Shown here: positions 24,191 through 32,627 of the stretch, one piece after another
Numbering within the stretch: position 1 is the stretch's first letter
How the letters are laid out: each line of letters opens with the position of its first letter
Source of the DNA: Raineyella sp044508675
GTDB lineage: Bacteria; Actinomycetota; Actinomycetes; Propionibacteriales; Propionibacteriaceae
Length of the DNA stretch: 64,000 bases
Reading direction: 5' to 3'
Assembly: GCA_044508675.1 (NCBI GenBank)
Contig: JBIQHF010000007.1
Location: forward strand, 1 to 64,000
The notes under the pieces: model-generated
The model's input: only the letters and a program-made list of their open reading frames with translations
Told to the model about the DNA's origin: nothing
Database searches by the model: none
Position numbers and translations under genes: made by a program

Positions 24191-25291
24191 CTACGAGGTG
24201 GTCGGCTCCTCGAGGGGTCCGACCGTCTCGGTCGAGTCGCCGCCCTGCGCCAACGGCCAGAGCTGGAAGAAGTCGCCGTAGAAGGCCAGGAACGGGAAGG
24301 TGACCGCCAGCAGCGCATTGGCAAGCCAGAGCTCGGCCTCGGACGCCGGCGGTCCGGCCGCCATGTCGCCGGTGACCAGCGGCATCAGCAGCCGGTACAG
24401 CTGGGGGAGCAGCACCCCGACCACCGCCGCAACGACCGCGCTGGCCAGCCCCTTGCCGGGCTGCTTGAGCTTGCCGAAGGCCGAGCCCTGCAGCATGTTG
24501 AGCATGATCACCGACCCGAAGATGTACGGGATCGGCACACTGACCAGGAAGGCCGGGGGAGTCATGCCCAGGCCGCGGGTGCCGAGCTGGTAGAGGCCGA
24601 TCGCCACGAGCAGGGTGACCAGGGTCCACACGATGCCCAGCACCGGCTGCTTCATCAGTGTCTCGGACCGGGTCAGCGGCCACAGGTCGAAGTGCAGCAT
24701 CAGGAACATGAGCGCCAGCGCGGTGACGGCCACCACGATCACGCCCCAGACGTCGAACGGGCCCTGCGGGTCGAGGTCGGCCCGGTAGATCGGGGCGCCC
24801 TCGAGGAACGCGAAGTTGGCCAGCAGCTGGTAGAGCAGGATCGCCATCACGTACACCCCGACCAGCAGCACGATCCCCGACAGCAGCCTGTTGCGGATCA
24901 GGGTGAACGGCCAACCGCCCCAGACGATCACCAGGTAGAACGCCACCACCACCGACAGGATGGTGGCCATCGCCACCATCGGCAGCGGCGGGGCGACCCG
25001 CCCGCCGACCGTGGTCCACAGGACCAGCGCGACCAGGACGCCCACGCCCATGGCCAGGAGCAGGTAGGCGATGCCGCGCAGCGGCTGCCCGAGGCGGGCC
25101 AGTGGGGCCGGTTCCTCGCCCTGCCAGTAGGCGCCCACGAGGATCGCGAACGGGATCATGCACATCAGCACGAACGACAGCCAGGTGCCGAAGAACGCCG
25201 CGGTGAACGGGGAGATGAACAGCAGGGCCACCACGATGACCAGGGCGCTGGCCGCAATGCCGAGCCACGGTTGCTTGAGTCCGGACACCAA
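24191..25291 (-). CDS. Polytopic membrane protein of unknown function
   Basis: A 366-residue protein with about nine to ten membrane helices, beginning 'MVSGLKQPWLGIAASALVIVV' and with conspicuous 'HFDLWPLTRS' and 'QLWPLAQ' motifs. Trp-Pro pairs preceded by Phe/Asp recur at three places ('WGGWPFTLI', 'DLWPLTR', 'QLWPLAQ'), and 'LKQP' or 'MKQP' recurs three times too, pointing to an internal repeat. I do not recognise the family. It is on the same strand as the flavoprotein, with a 116-bp gap. Confidence 0.6.
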   Translation of the reverse strand: MVSGLKQPWLGIAASALVIVVALLFISPFTAAFFGTWLSFVLMCMIPFAILVGAYWQGEEPAPLARLGQPLRGIAYLLLAMGVGVLVALVLWTTVGGRVAPPLPMVAMATILSVVVAFYLVIVWGGWPFTLIRNRLLSGIVLLVGVYVMAILLYQLLANFAFLEGAPIYRADLDPQGPFDVWGVIVVAVTALALMFLMLHFDLWPLTRSETLMKQPVLGIVWTLVTLLVAIGLYQLGTRGLGMTPPAFLVSVPIPYIFGSVIMLNMLQGSAFGKLKQPGKGLASAVVAAVVGVLLPQLYRLLMPLVTGDMAAGPPASEAELWLANALLAVTFPFLAFYGDFFQLWPLAQGGDSTETVGPLEEPTTS

Positions 25292-25473
25292 TCTGCCCTT
25301 TCGCCAATGAGTGATCCCGGCAGCCTAGGGCGGTTGTCACCTCCCGTACAGGGGTCCGACACCGATTCGTACGCGTACTCCGTGGGTCATGCGCCGCAGC
25401 GAGCACGGATGTAATCTGGGTCACAGAGCCCGGTGGGCGCCACACGCCCACCGCCACGCAGGAAGGGCCGGTC

Positions 25474-25935
25474 ATGTCCCGCTCAGCCACGCATCGTCAC
25501 CGAGGTGCCCGCTCCCGGCTGGCCACCCTCGCGGCAGCAGTCCTGTTCGGCCCCGCGCTGGTGTCCTGCGCACAGGGCGGCCCCAACGGCGACTCGCCCT
25601 CCGCCCCGGCCCCGACCACCTCCGTCGAGACGTCGGTGCCGCCCGCCGCCGACTCGCCGCCGGCGTCCAGCCCCCCGGCCCCCGACGCCACCGCCAGCGC
25701 GGTCGACATCCGTGACTTCGCCTTCTCCCCGGCCGAACTCACTGTGCCGGTCGGCACCACCATCACCTGGACCAACAGCGACAGCACCCGACACTCGGTC
25801 AGGTGGGGTGACTCCGAGTCGCCGGTCCTGGCGACCGGGGCCACGTACGAGCGGACCCTCGACACCCCCGGGACGTACGCCTACGCCTGCGGGCTGCACC
25901 CCTCGATGCGGGGGACCGTCACCGTCGTGCCCTAG
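25474..25935 (+). CDS. Cupredoxin (type I blue copper) lipoprotein
   Basis: A 153-residue secreted protein. The signal peptide ends in a lipobox-like 'ALVSC' (Cys32). A Ser/Pro/Ala linker (35-75) leads to a plastocyanin/amicyanin-like domain with copper ligands His107, Cys139, His142 and Met145 ('ACGLHPSM'). It should carry single electrons at the outer face of the membrane. A multicopper oxidase is encoded at 52635 and a molybdoenzyme at 21260, both possible partners (inference). ATG 25474 lies behind 'GGAAGGGCCGGTC'. Confidence 0.88.
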   Translation: MSRSATHRHRGARSRLATLAAAVLFGPALVSCAQGGPNGDSPSAPAPTTSVETSVPPAADSPPASSPPAPDATASAVDIRDFAFSPAELTVPVGTTITWTNSDSTRHSVRWGDSESPVLATGATYERTLDTPGTYAYACGLHPSMRGTVTVVP

Positions 25936-25994
25936 GCTCCCCTGCCGGTCCCGTGGCGTAGGGTCACGGGGGTCGAGGAGAGGGGGCCGACCGG

Positions 25995-26900
25995 ATGGGT
26001 GGTCGGAATGTACGGCGAAGCGCGGCAGGAATCCTGCTCGCCCTGGTGCTCGGGGTCTCGGCGGGCTGCACGACGCTCACCGGGACCGCGCCAGGCCGCG
26101 AGTGGACACCTACCGGGTCAGGTGGCCAGGTCACCGCGGCACTGTCCGAGCTGGAGGTGAAGGGACGGGCGCCCAAGACCGGCTACACCCGCGAGGAGTT
26201 CGGCCAGTCGTGGGCCGACGTGGACCGCAATGGCTGCGACACCCGCAACGACATCCTGCGACGCGACGCGACGGAAGTGGTGACCAGGCCCGGGACCGAC
26301 GGCTGCCTGGTCGAATCGGCCGTGGTGCACGACCGCTACTCCGACACCGCGGTGCCGATGACCCGCGGCGACGGCCAGGTCGACATCGACCACGTCGTCG
26401 CCCTCTCCGACGCCTGGCAGAAGGGCGCCCAGCAGTGGTCGGTCGACAAGCGCACGGAGTTCGCCAATGATCCGCTCAACCTGGTCGCCACCCGGTCGGA
26501 CCTGAACCGGCAGAAGGGGGACGGTGACGCCGCCACGTGGCTGCCACCGGCCCGCTCGGCCCGCTGTCCGTACGTGGCGCGGCAGGTCGCGGTGAAGCGT
26601 ACGTACGGGCTGTGGGTCACGGCGGCCGAGCGGGACGCGATCCAGGCCATCCTGGTGACCTGCCCCGACCAGTCGTTGCCGACCGGGCTCGAGACGCCGG
26701 ATCCGGCGAGCCGGACCGCACCGGCCACCGAGCCGTCCACCGAGGCCGGGGCAAGCGAGGCCGGGGCAAGCGAGGGGGGCGGGGTCCACTACCCGAGCTG
26801 TGCTGCGGCCCGCGAGGCCGGGGCAGCACCGCTGCACGCCGGCGACCCCGGCTACCGGGAAGGTCTGGACGGGGACCGGGACGGAATCGCCTGTGAGTGA
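25995..26900 (+). CDS. Secreted HNH-family nuclease with Excalibur domain
   Basis: A 301-residue protein. A signal peptide with lipobox-like 'VSAGC' (Cys25) precedes a DUF1524/HNH nuclease domain: 'DIDHVVALSDAW' (Asp132, His133) is the His-metal motif, and 'DPLNLVAT' plus 'LNRQKG' supply the Asn and Lys positions. A linker with a perfect 15-bp, five-residue duplication (26742-26771) leads to a C-terminal Excalibur calcium-binding domain ('YPSCAAAREAG' ... 'DGDRDGIACE'). It probably degrades extracellular DNA at the cell surface. Confidence 0.88.
   Translation: MGGRNVRRSAAGILLALVLGVSAGCTTLTGTAPGREWTPTGSGGQVTAALSELEVKGRAPKTGYTREEFGQSWADVDRNGCDTRNDILRRDATEVVTRPGTDGCLVESAVVHDRYSDTAVPMTRGDGQVDIDHVVALSDAWQKGAQQWSVDKRTEFANDPLNLVATRSDLNRQKGDGDAATWLPPARSARCPYVARQVAVKRTYGLWVTAAERDAIQAILVTCPDQSLPTGLETPDPASRTAPATEPSTEAGASEAGASEGGGVHYPSCAAAREAGAAPLHAGDPGYREGLDGDRDGIACE
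26742..26771 (+). repeat. In-frame 15-bp tandem duplication in nuclease linker
   Basis: GAGGCCGGGGCAAGC is present twice back to back and encodes Glu-Ala-Gly-Ala-Ser twice in the disordered linker between nuclease and Excalibur domains. Confidence 0.95.
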
Positions 26901-26943
26901 CGAATCGCCGGCCGGTGAACGGGCGCGGAACTACCATCGGCCT

Positions 26944-27669
26944 GTGTCCAACCCTACGGCTGCCATCCTGGTGATCGGCGACGAGATCCTGTCCGGGCGT
27001 ACCCGTGACGAGAACATGTACCACCTTGCCGGTGTCCTGTCCGAGCACGGGATCGACCTGCGCGAGGTGCGGATCGTACCGGACGAGACCGGGGCGATCG
27101 TCGAGGCGGTCAACGCGCTGCGCGCAGCCCACGACCACGTCATCACCTCCGGGGGGATCGGACCGACCCACGACGACATCACCGCGGACTCGATCGCGGC
27201 GGCGTTCGGGGTGCCCGTGGTGGTCGACGAGGAGGCCGATCGGCGCGTCCGGGCCTTCTGCCAGGTCCGTGGCGTGACCTACAACGAGGCCCAGCGGCGG
27301 ATGGCCCGGGTGCCCCGGGGGGCGACGCTGATAGACAACGCCATCTCGGCCGCCCCCGGCTTCACCATCGGGAACGTGCATGTGATGGCCGGGGTCCCGA
27401 TCATCTTCCGGGCCATGGTCGCAGCGATCCTGCCGGGTCTGCCCCTGGGGCGCCCCGTGGTCTCCCGGGAGTACCGGATTTGGCGACCCGAGGGTGACAT
27501 CGCCCACGACCTGCGCGTCCTGGCCGAGGCGAGCCCTGACCTGTCGATCGGCTCCTACCCGTCCCTGCAGGACGGCCGGTCCGGCACCACCGTCGTGGTG
27601 CGGGGCCAGGACCCGGACCGGGTGGACGCGGCGGTTCGCGACCTGGGCAGGCTGTTCCCCGATGGGTGA
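26944..27669 (+). CDS. CinA/MoaB-type molybdopterin-binding domain protein
   Basis: A 241-residue protein with the MoCF-BD fold of competence/damage-inducible CinA N-domains: 'AAILVIGDEILSGRT' at the start, 'TSGGIGPTHDDIT' as the nucleotide-binding loop, and 'MAGVP' later. The C-terminal nicotinamide-nucleotide deamidase domain of full CinA is absent. Such stand-alone domains act in ADP-ribose/NAD side-product hydrolysis or are uncharacterised. GTG 26944 was chosen because it directly precedes the conserved strand; it lies 43 bp after the nuclease. It overlaps the next gene by 8 bp. Confidence 0.82.
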   Translation: MSNPTAAILVIGDEILSGRTRDENMYHLAGVLSEHGIDLREVRIVPDETGAIVEAVNALRAAHDHVITSGGIGPTHDDITADSIAAAFGVPVVVDEEADRRVRAFCQVRGVTYNEAQRRMARVPRGATLIDNAISAAPGFTIGNVHVMAGVPIIFRAMVAAILPGLPLGRPVVSREYRIWRPEGDIAHDLRVLAEASPDLSIGSYPSLQDGRSGTTVVVRGQDPDRVDAAVRDLGRLFPDG

Positions 27670-28090
27670 GGTGCCCCTGCCCGCCGGTTGGGTCGGCACC
27701 CGCCGGCTCCCCGGGCAGGTCTGGTCAGCCGTCCTCGACCCGGCCGAGCCCTCCGCGGCGCGCCTGGTCGCCCGCGTCGAGTTCGCCCCCTCGACCTCGC
27801 TGCGGCGGTGGCGCGAGGAGGTCGTGACCGGCCTGGAGCGGTCGGTGGAGGACTGGCTGCTGCTCGACATCGGCCCGGCCATCGTGGCCGGGCGACGGGG
27901 CTTTCGCGTGCTGGGCTGCGCCGGACCGACCGGCGCGCCCGCACGCGTCCACGAGACCTGGTGCACCGTCGGTGACCGGCACCGCTGCACCGTGGCGCTC
28001 ACCGCCGGGGTCCGTACGTACGACGACGTGATCGATGCGGTCACCGCCGCGGTCCGCGACTGGAGCCCGACGATTGCCGAGGAGGCCTGA
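27662..28090 (+). CDS. Uncharacterised protein, coupled to cinA-like gene
   Basis: A 142-residue protein without signal or membrane segments. It starts 'MGEVPLPAGWVGTRRLPGQ' and has an alternating hydrophobic strand pattern ('ARLVARVEFAP', 'RHRCTVALTAG') that suggests an alpha/beta fold. I do not recognise the family. The start overlaps the previous stop by 8 bp and its own stop overlaps the following ATG, so it is translated as part of a three-gene unit. Confidence 0.55.
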   Translation: MGEVPLPAGWVGTRRLPGQVWSAVLDPAEPSAARLVARVEFAPSTSLRRWREEVVTGLERSVEDWLLLDIGPAIVAGRRGFRVLGCAGPTGAPARVHETWCTVGDRHRCTVALTAGVRTYDDVIDAVTAAVRDWSPTIAEEA

Positions 28091-28857
28091 TGGGTGTCGA
28101 GTTCGACCCGACCCGCGGGGTGATAAAGCTCGGACCGGGCTACTTCGAGACGCTGCTGGACATCCACCGGGGGCGCCGGGCCCGGGAGACCGATCCCCGG
28201 CTGGTCTCGGTGCTGCGCGATGCCGGGGTGCTCGGCAGCGACGGGCTGCACCCGGCGCTGGCCCGTACGGTGCGTGTCGTGCTGGCCGAGCGGGCCCGGC
28301 TGCGCATCCAGCTGGCCGACCCGACCGGCCGGCTGGAGACCTCCTGCTGGTTGCTCGGCAACGACGCGGCCTGGTGGGACGGTGAGGCGGGGGACGGCGG
28401 CACGCTCAGTGGGCTGGCCGTCGACCGGGTGCCGGCCCGGTTGGCCCGCCTGGTCGGTCTCGGGCCGCGGGGCGAGTGGACCCCGGTCCAGTACGCCGCC
28501 AGCGTGGTCACCCGCCGACACGTCATCGACGCACTCCTCGGTGGCACCCCGGTGAACCGTCAGGAGGGCGCCCAGATGATCGCCCACCGCTCTCCCCGGG
28601 AGCTGTCGGCGGCCGCCGACGACCTGCGTGCCGGCCACTGGAGGGCGTGGCATGCCGAGACGGTCTGGTACCCGCCGGAGCCGGAGCCCGGCGGTCCGCG
28701 CGCCGGCGGACGTGGCCTGGTGGTGGTCGACACGCCGCACGGCCTGCTTACCGTCGACCCGGGGAACGGCGGCCTAGTGTTTCTCCCGGCGAGTCCGTCA
28801 CAGGTGTGGCGCAGGGTCCTGAGATTGTTGCCGCCGGTCGCTGAAATCGCCCGATAG
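28090..28857 (+). CDS. Uncharacterised protein, third gene of cinA-like unit
   Basis: A 255-residue soluble protein starting 'MGVEFDPTRGVIKLGPGYFE'. It contains helical segments rich in Arg and Leu, and a C-terminal strand pair 'GLVVVDTPHGLLTVDPGNGG'. There are no catalytic motifs I can name. Size and helix-strand layout loosely recall EspG-like chaperones of type VII secretion, as does its small partner upstream, but without ESX genes nearby this is weak. TGATG overlap with the preceding gene. Confidence 0.5.
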   Translation: MGVEFDPTRGVIKLGPGYFETLLDIHRGRRARETDPRLVSVLRDAGVLGSDGLHPALARTVRVVLAERARLRIQLADPTGRLETSCWLLGNDAAWWDGEAGDGGTLSGLAVDRVPARLARLVGLGPRGEWTPVQYAASVVTRRHVIDALLGGTPVNRQEGAQMIAHRSPRELSAAADDLRAGHWRAWHAETVWYPPEPEPGGPRAGGRGLVVVDTPHGLLTVDPGNGGLVFLPASPSQVWRRVLRLLPPVAEIAR

Positions 28858-28870
28858 AACGTCTGGAAAC

Positions 28871-28944
28871 CCTCAGGTGAGGTGTTCCTGCTCCTCAAGC
28901 TGAGGTTGAGACTCAGAGTTGCCGCCCCTTCAGACTTTGTCTGA
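28871..28944 (+). promoter_or_regulatory. Three short dyads upstream of the glucosaminidase
   Basis: In the 97-bp leader there are CCTCA-GG-TGAGG (28871-28882), CCTCA-AGC-TGAGG (28893-28905) and TCAGAC-TTT-GTCTGA (28930-28944). The first two share the same half-site and lie about two helical turns apart, as expected for cooperative operators. The third is a tight hairpin whose right arm ends at the ribosome-binding sequence GAGGGTG, so it could limit translation. Confidence 0.5.
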
Positions 28945-28954
28945 GGGTGATTTT

Positions 28955-30637
28955 GTGGCACGAACATTACGAGTGATCCTGACCTTCGCGGCGTCAGTCC
29001 TTCTCGTGTTCGGTGGGGCGATCCTGTCCCCGTCCGCACGAGCGCTGGCTCCCTCCACCTACATCAACAAGACCCTCGAAGCGGCACAGGGCGTCCAACG
29101 GGACTACAACGTCCCCGCGTCGGTGGCCATGGCGCAATCGGTCCTGGAGTCCGGGTGGGGCGATTCGTCGCTCTCGCGCGACTACAACAACTACTTCGGG
29201 ATCAAGTGCACCTCGACCCCCAGCCCGCACCAGAGCGGCTGCGTGTCGATGCGTACGAAGGAGCACTACTCCTCGGGGGAGACGTACATCACGGACGGGT
29301 TTCGGACGTACGACACCCCGCTCGATTCCTTCAGGGACTACGGGCGCTTGCTCACCTCGTTGAGCCGTTACGCCAACGCGTTCAACTACACCGACAATCC
29401 TGATCAGTTCATCCGCGAGGTTCATGAGGGCGGTTACGCGACCGACCCCCAGTACGCGGACAAGGTGATCAGCATCATGCGCCAGTACGACCTGTACCAG
29501 TACAACGACCTCCCGGGTGAGCCGGAACCCGAGCCCGAGCCGGAACCCGAGCCCGAGCCGGAACCCGAGCCCGAGCCGGAACCCGAGCCGACGCCTGAGC
29601 CCACCCGCACGCCCGAGCTCCCGGTGGCCAGCCAGGTCGCGGTCACCAGGCCGAGCGGATCGGCCCAGCCCAGCCACAGCGCGGTGGCGACGCCGTCGGC
29701 CACCCCGAGTGCTGCGGCGCCCGCCTCGGCCACCCCGAGCGCCACCTCCTGGCGCCCCAGTGCCAGGCCCAAGCCGAGCCCGACCGCCTCTGCCGCCGTG
29801 ACCCCACAGGCCGGCAACGTCGACCCGGCCAGGCCCGCGGACGTGAGCAAGGTCGTCTGGGTGATCGATCCGGTGAACAACAAGGTGTTCTTCTCCGGCC
29901 CGGTCCTCGACGGCGAGGGCAAGCCGCTGGCGAACTCGGCCTTCAAGGTCGTCGATTCCACGGACGCCACGTTGGGCAACGTGACCACCGACGGGAACGG
30001 CTGGCTCAGCCAGAGCCTGGCCCTGCCGGCAAACTGGAAGTCGATCACCAACTACGAGGTGACGATCCTGATCCCTGGCACGGTCGGCACGGCGACCCAG
30101 CACACGGAGGGCTCGACGGAGATCAACGCCCCGTCCGCCCCTGACCCGCAGGAGTCCGGGGCGCTGACCGACGCTGACCCGAACGTGGACTCGGCGACCG
30201 ACACCGGGCTCGACCGGGACCGTGGCCCGGCGGACAAGCCCGGCGCTGCGATAGTGACCTCGGCGACTGCGACTCCGACCGCGGCACCCAGCCAGGCCTT
30301 GGGCGGTGTGGCCGAGGCCATCCCGGCGAACTACGTCCCGGTGGCGGATGCCCGGTCGATCGTGCCGGTCGCGGTCGCCGGCCCGAGCTCCTCTGCCGGC
30401 CCGAACCCCTCTGCCGGCCCCAGCCCGTCAGCGAGCCCGGTCCCGGTACGGCCGGCGAGCAACGCCAGCAACCACGGCGCCAATCCGGTCCAGCGCACCG
30501 CCGGGTATGTCACCGGCCGACTGCCCGATACCGGAGGACCGGCCGTGATCTTCGCCCTGGTCGGCCTGGCCGTGACCGGCATCGGAGCCACCCTGCTCGG
30601 CACCACCCTGATCGGTCGCCGCAACGGCACCGGCTGA
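28955..30637 (+). CDS. LPXTG-anchored N-acetylglucosaminidase with (EP)n spacer
   Basis: A 560-residue surface protein. Signal peptide (1-30), glucosaminidase/flagellar-J-type domain (about 35-180: 'PASVAMAQSVLESGWGDS' with catalytic Glu, 'YNNYFGIK'), a Glu-Pro repeat of 12 pairs, a Ser/Pro/Ala-rich wall-spanning region, an Ig-like domain ('VVWVIDPVNNKVFFSG'), then a C-terminal 'LPDTG' (about 523-527), hydrophobic helix and Arg tail for sortase A. It cuts peptidoglycan glycan strands at the cell surface, probably for cell separation. GTG 28955 was chosen because it is preceded by GAGGGTG and gives a basic N-region; an upstream TTG (28919) lies in the dyad region. Confidence 0.88.
   Translation: MARTLRVILTFAASVLLVFGGAILSPSARALAPSTYINKTLEAAQGVQRDYNVPASVAMAQSVLESGWGDSSLSRDYNNYFGIKCTSTPSPHQSGCVSMRTKEHYSSGETYITDGFRTYDTPLDSFRDYGRLLTSLSRYANAFNYTDNPDQFIREVHEGGYATDPQYADKVISIMRQYDLYQYNDLPGEPEPEPEPEPEPEPEPEPEPEPEPTPEPTRTPELPVASQVAVTRPSGSAQPSHSAVATPSATPSAAAPASATPSATSWRPSARPKPSPTASAAVTPQAGNVDPARPADVSKVVWVIDPVNNKVFFSGPVLDGEGKPLANSAFKVVDSTDATLGNVTTDGNGWLSQSLALPANWKSITNYEVTILIPGTVGTATQHTEGSTEINAPSAPDPQESGALTDADPNVDSATDTGLDRDRGPADKPGAAIVTSATATPTAAPSQALGGVAEAIPANYVPVADARSIVPVAVAGPSSSAGPNPSAGPSPSASPVPVRPASNASNHGANPVQRTAGYVTGRLPDTGGPAVIFALVGLAVTGIGATLLGTTLIGRRNGTG
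29519..29590 (+). repeat. Four 18-bp repeats coding Glu-Pro pairs
   Basis: GAGCCGGAACCCGAGCCC repeats four times (last base of the last unit differs) and encodes 12 Glu-Pro pairs, a rigid wall-spanning spacer. Exact DNA identity of units suggests recent slippage-driven expansion. Confidence 0.95.
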
Positions 30638-30656
30638 TCCACGCCTCACCGCGCCA

Positions 30657-30692
30657 CACAGGGGGCGGGCCTGATCGGGCTCGCCCCCTGTG
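30657..30692. terminator. Bidirectional hairpin terminator between convergent genes
   Basis: A perfect 11-bp stem CACAGGGGGCG / CGCCCCCTGTG with a 14-nt loop lies 20 bp after the glucosaminidase stop and 79 bp beyond the acyl-CoA synthetase stop. There is no long T-run, which is common in high-GC actinobacteria. Confidence 0.75.
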
Positions 30693-30770
30693 CCATTCCT
30701 CACGCCAGGTGCCCCCCGCACGCGGAGCCGATGAGCCGAATCCGGCAGGATCGGCTCACTCCACCGCTCG

Positions 30771-32480
30771 TCAGTGCGGAGTGCGCAGCTCCGGGAAGTC
30801 CTCGAACCGGTACTCGCCATTGCGGCGTCCCTCGGTGCCGGGCCCGGACCCGTCGATTTCTTGCCCGCGCAGTACTACCCGGCGGATCTTGCCCGAGATC
30901 GTCTTCGGCAGGTCGCTGAACTCCAATCGGCGCACCCGCAGGTACGGCGCCAGATTGTCCTTGGCATGGGCCAGGATCGACAGCGCGATCTCCCGGGTGT
31001 GCTCGATGCCCGGGGCCAGGACGACATAGGCCTTGGGCACGGCCAGTCGCACCGGATCCGGCGCCGGCACCACGGCGGCCTCCTGCACGGCCGGGTGGGT
31101 GAGCAGGACGCTCTCGAGCTCGAACGGCGAGATCTTGTAGTCCGAGGCCTTGAAGACGTCGTCGGTCCGGCCGACATACGTGATGTAGCCGTCGGTATCC
31201 CGGGTGACGAGGTCGCCGGTGTGGTAGTAGCCGTCGTGGATGGCTTCGGCGTTGAGCTCCGGGTCGGCGTAGTAGCCGCTCATCAGGTTGAGAGGGTAGG
31301 GATCGACCCGCAGGCAGATCTCGCCGATGTCGGAGGGCTCGCCGGTCTCGGGGTCGACGATCTCGACCGGGACGCCCGGCAGCGGCTTGCCCATCGAACC
31401 GGCCTTCACCTTCTCGCCCGGCACGTTGCCGATCTGGGCGGTGGTCTCGGTCTGGCCGTAGCCGTCGCGGATGGTCAGCCCCCAGGCGCTGCGGACCTGG
31501 TTGATGACCTCCGGGTTGAGCGGTTCGCCAGCGCCGACGACCTCGCGGAGCGCTGCGGGCCGTTCGCCGAGGTCGGCCTGGATCATCATCCGCCACACCG
31601 TCGGCGGGGCGCAGAAGGTGGCCACGTCGACCCGTCGCATCTGCTCCAGCAGGTCGACGGCATCGAAGCGGTGGTAGTTGTACACGAAGATCGTGGCCTG
31701 GGCGATCCACGGCGCGAAGAAGCTGCTCCAGGCGTGCTTGCCCCAGCCGGGGGCGCTGATGTTGAGGTGCACGTCGCCGGGGCGCACCCCGATGAAATAC
31801 GTGGTCGACAGGTGCCCGACCGGGTAGGACAGCTGGGTGTGCTGCACCAGCTTGGGCGCCTTGGTGGTGCCCGAGGTGAAGTATTCCAGCACCGGGTCAG
31901 TGCTGTCGGTCACCACGGTGCGCGGCTCGGCAGGGTAGGCGTACGCATCCCCGAACGGCAGCCAGCCCGCCTGCGCCTCGCCGGCGACGATGTGCCGGTA
32001 GTCACCGGGGACGTCGTCGAACTTCACGGTGTCGACGGGGTTGGTGATCACCGCGGACACCCCGGCCCGTCGGATCCGGTGGGCGAGGTCCTCCGAGGTG
32101 ATCGCCTCGGCGGTCGGCAGGATGATCGCACCGATCTTCATCACGGCGAGCATCGATTCCCACAGCTCGACCTGGTTGCCGAGCATCAGCATGACGGTGT
32201 CGCCCTTGCCGAGGCCCAGGTCGCTCAGCCAGCCGGCGACCGAGTCGGAGCGCCGCACCATGTCGTCGTAGGTGTACTTGGCCTCCGACCCGTCGACCTC
32301 CCGGATCCACAGCGCGACCCGGTCCTGGCCGCGGCCCACCGCGTCGAACCAGTCGATCGCCCAGTTGAACGGGCCGGAGATCTGCGGCCACTCGAAGGCC
32401 TCGCAGGCCTCGTCAATGCGCCCATGGAAGGACAACAGCAGGTCGCGGGCGGACCTGATCTGCTCGGTTGCGGGGCTCAA
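30771..32480 (-). CDS. AMP-dependent acyl-CoA synthetase (medium/short-chain type)
   Basis: A 569-residue full-length adenylate-forming ligase: 'YFTSGTTKAPKLV' is the P-loop (motif A3), 'DGYGQTETT' is A5, 'YHTGDLVTRD' is A7, and 'KTISGKIRR' the catalytic Lys motif A10. 'SAPGWGKHAWSSFFAPW' is typical of the acyl-CoA synthetase medium-chain (ACSM) branch. TTG 32480 was chosen as start because GGAGG sits 8 bp before it; an earlier in-frame start would add an Arg-rich, non-conserved tail across the promoter dyad. It activates a short or medium carboxylic acid for catabolism. Confidence 0.88.
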   Translation of the reverse strand: MSPATEQIRSARDLLLSFHGRIDEACEAFEWPQISGPFNWAIDWFDAVGRGQDRVALWIREVDGSEAKYTYDDMVRRSDSVAGWLSDLGLGKGDTVMLMLGNQVELWESMLAVMKIGAIILPTAEAITSEDLAHRIRRAGVSAVITNPVDTVKFDDVPGDYRHIVAGEAQAGWLPFGDAYAYPAEPRTVVTDSTDPVLEYFTSGTTKAPKLVQHTQLSYPVGHLSTTYFIGVRPGDVHLNISAPGWGKHAWSSFFAPWIAQATIFVYNYHRFDAVDLLEQMRRVDVATFCAPPTVWRMMIQADLGERPAALREVVGAGEPLNPEVINQVRSAWGLTIRDGYGQTETTAQIGNVPGEKVKAGSMGKPLPGVPVEIVDPETGEPSDIGEICLRVDPYPLNLMSGYYADPELNAEAIHDGYYHTGDLVTRDTDGYITYVGRTDDVFKASDYKISPFELESVLLTHPAVQEAAVVPAPDPVRLAVPKAYVVLAPGIEHTREIALSILAHAKDNLAPYLRVRRLEFSDLPKTISGKIRRVVLRGQEIDGSGPGTEGRRNGEYRFEDFPELRTPH

Positions 32481-32513
32481 GGCAGGTACCTCCGGGGGTC
32501 GGGACGCTCTGGT

Positions 32514-32525
32514 TACGCATGCGTA
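32514..32525. promoter_or_regulatory. Perfect palindrome TACGCATGCGTA
   Basis: A 12-bp palindrome lies 34 bp before the start of the acyl-CoA synthetase gene, in the interval that must contain its promoter. Candidate operator; the regulator is not recognisable. Confidence 0.4.
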
Positions 32526-32627
32526 GGTTGAACGATACGCGCCGCGCCGCACCCTCGAACGTCGGGACATCACAAGCCGGGCGGGCCGTCGCTTGTGCGG
32601 TTCCCACAGAAGGACCGGGGCGTGGTC

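Noticed and set aside
28090..28857. EspG-like type VII secretion chaperone
   Set aside because: Only size and helix-strand order agree; no ESX genes or PE/PPE/WXG proteins are nearby.
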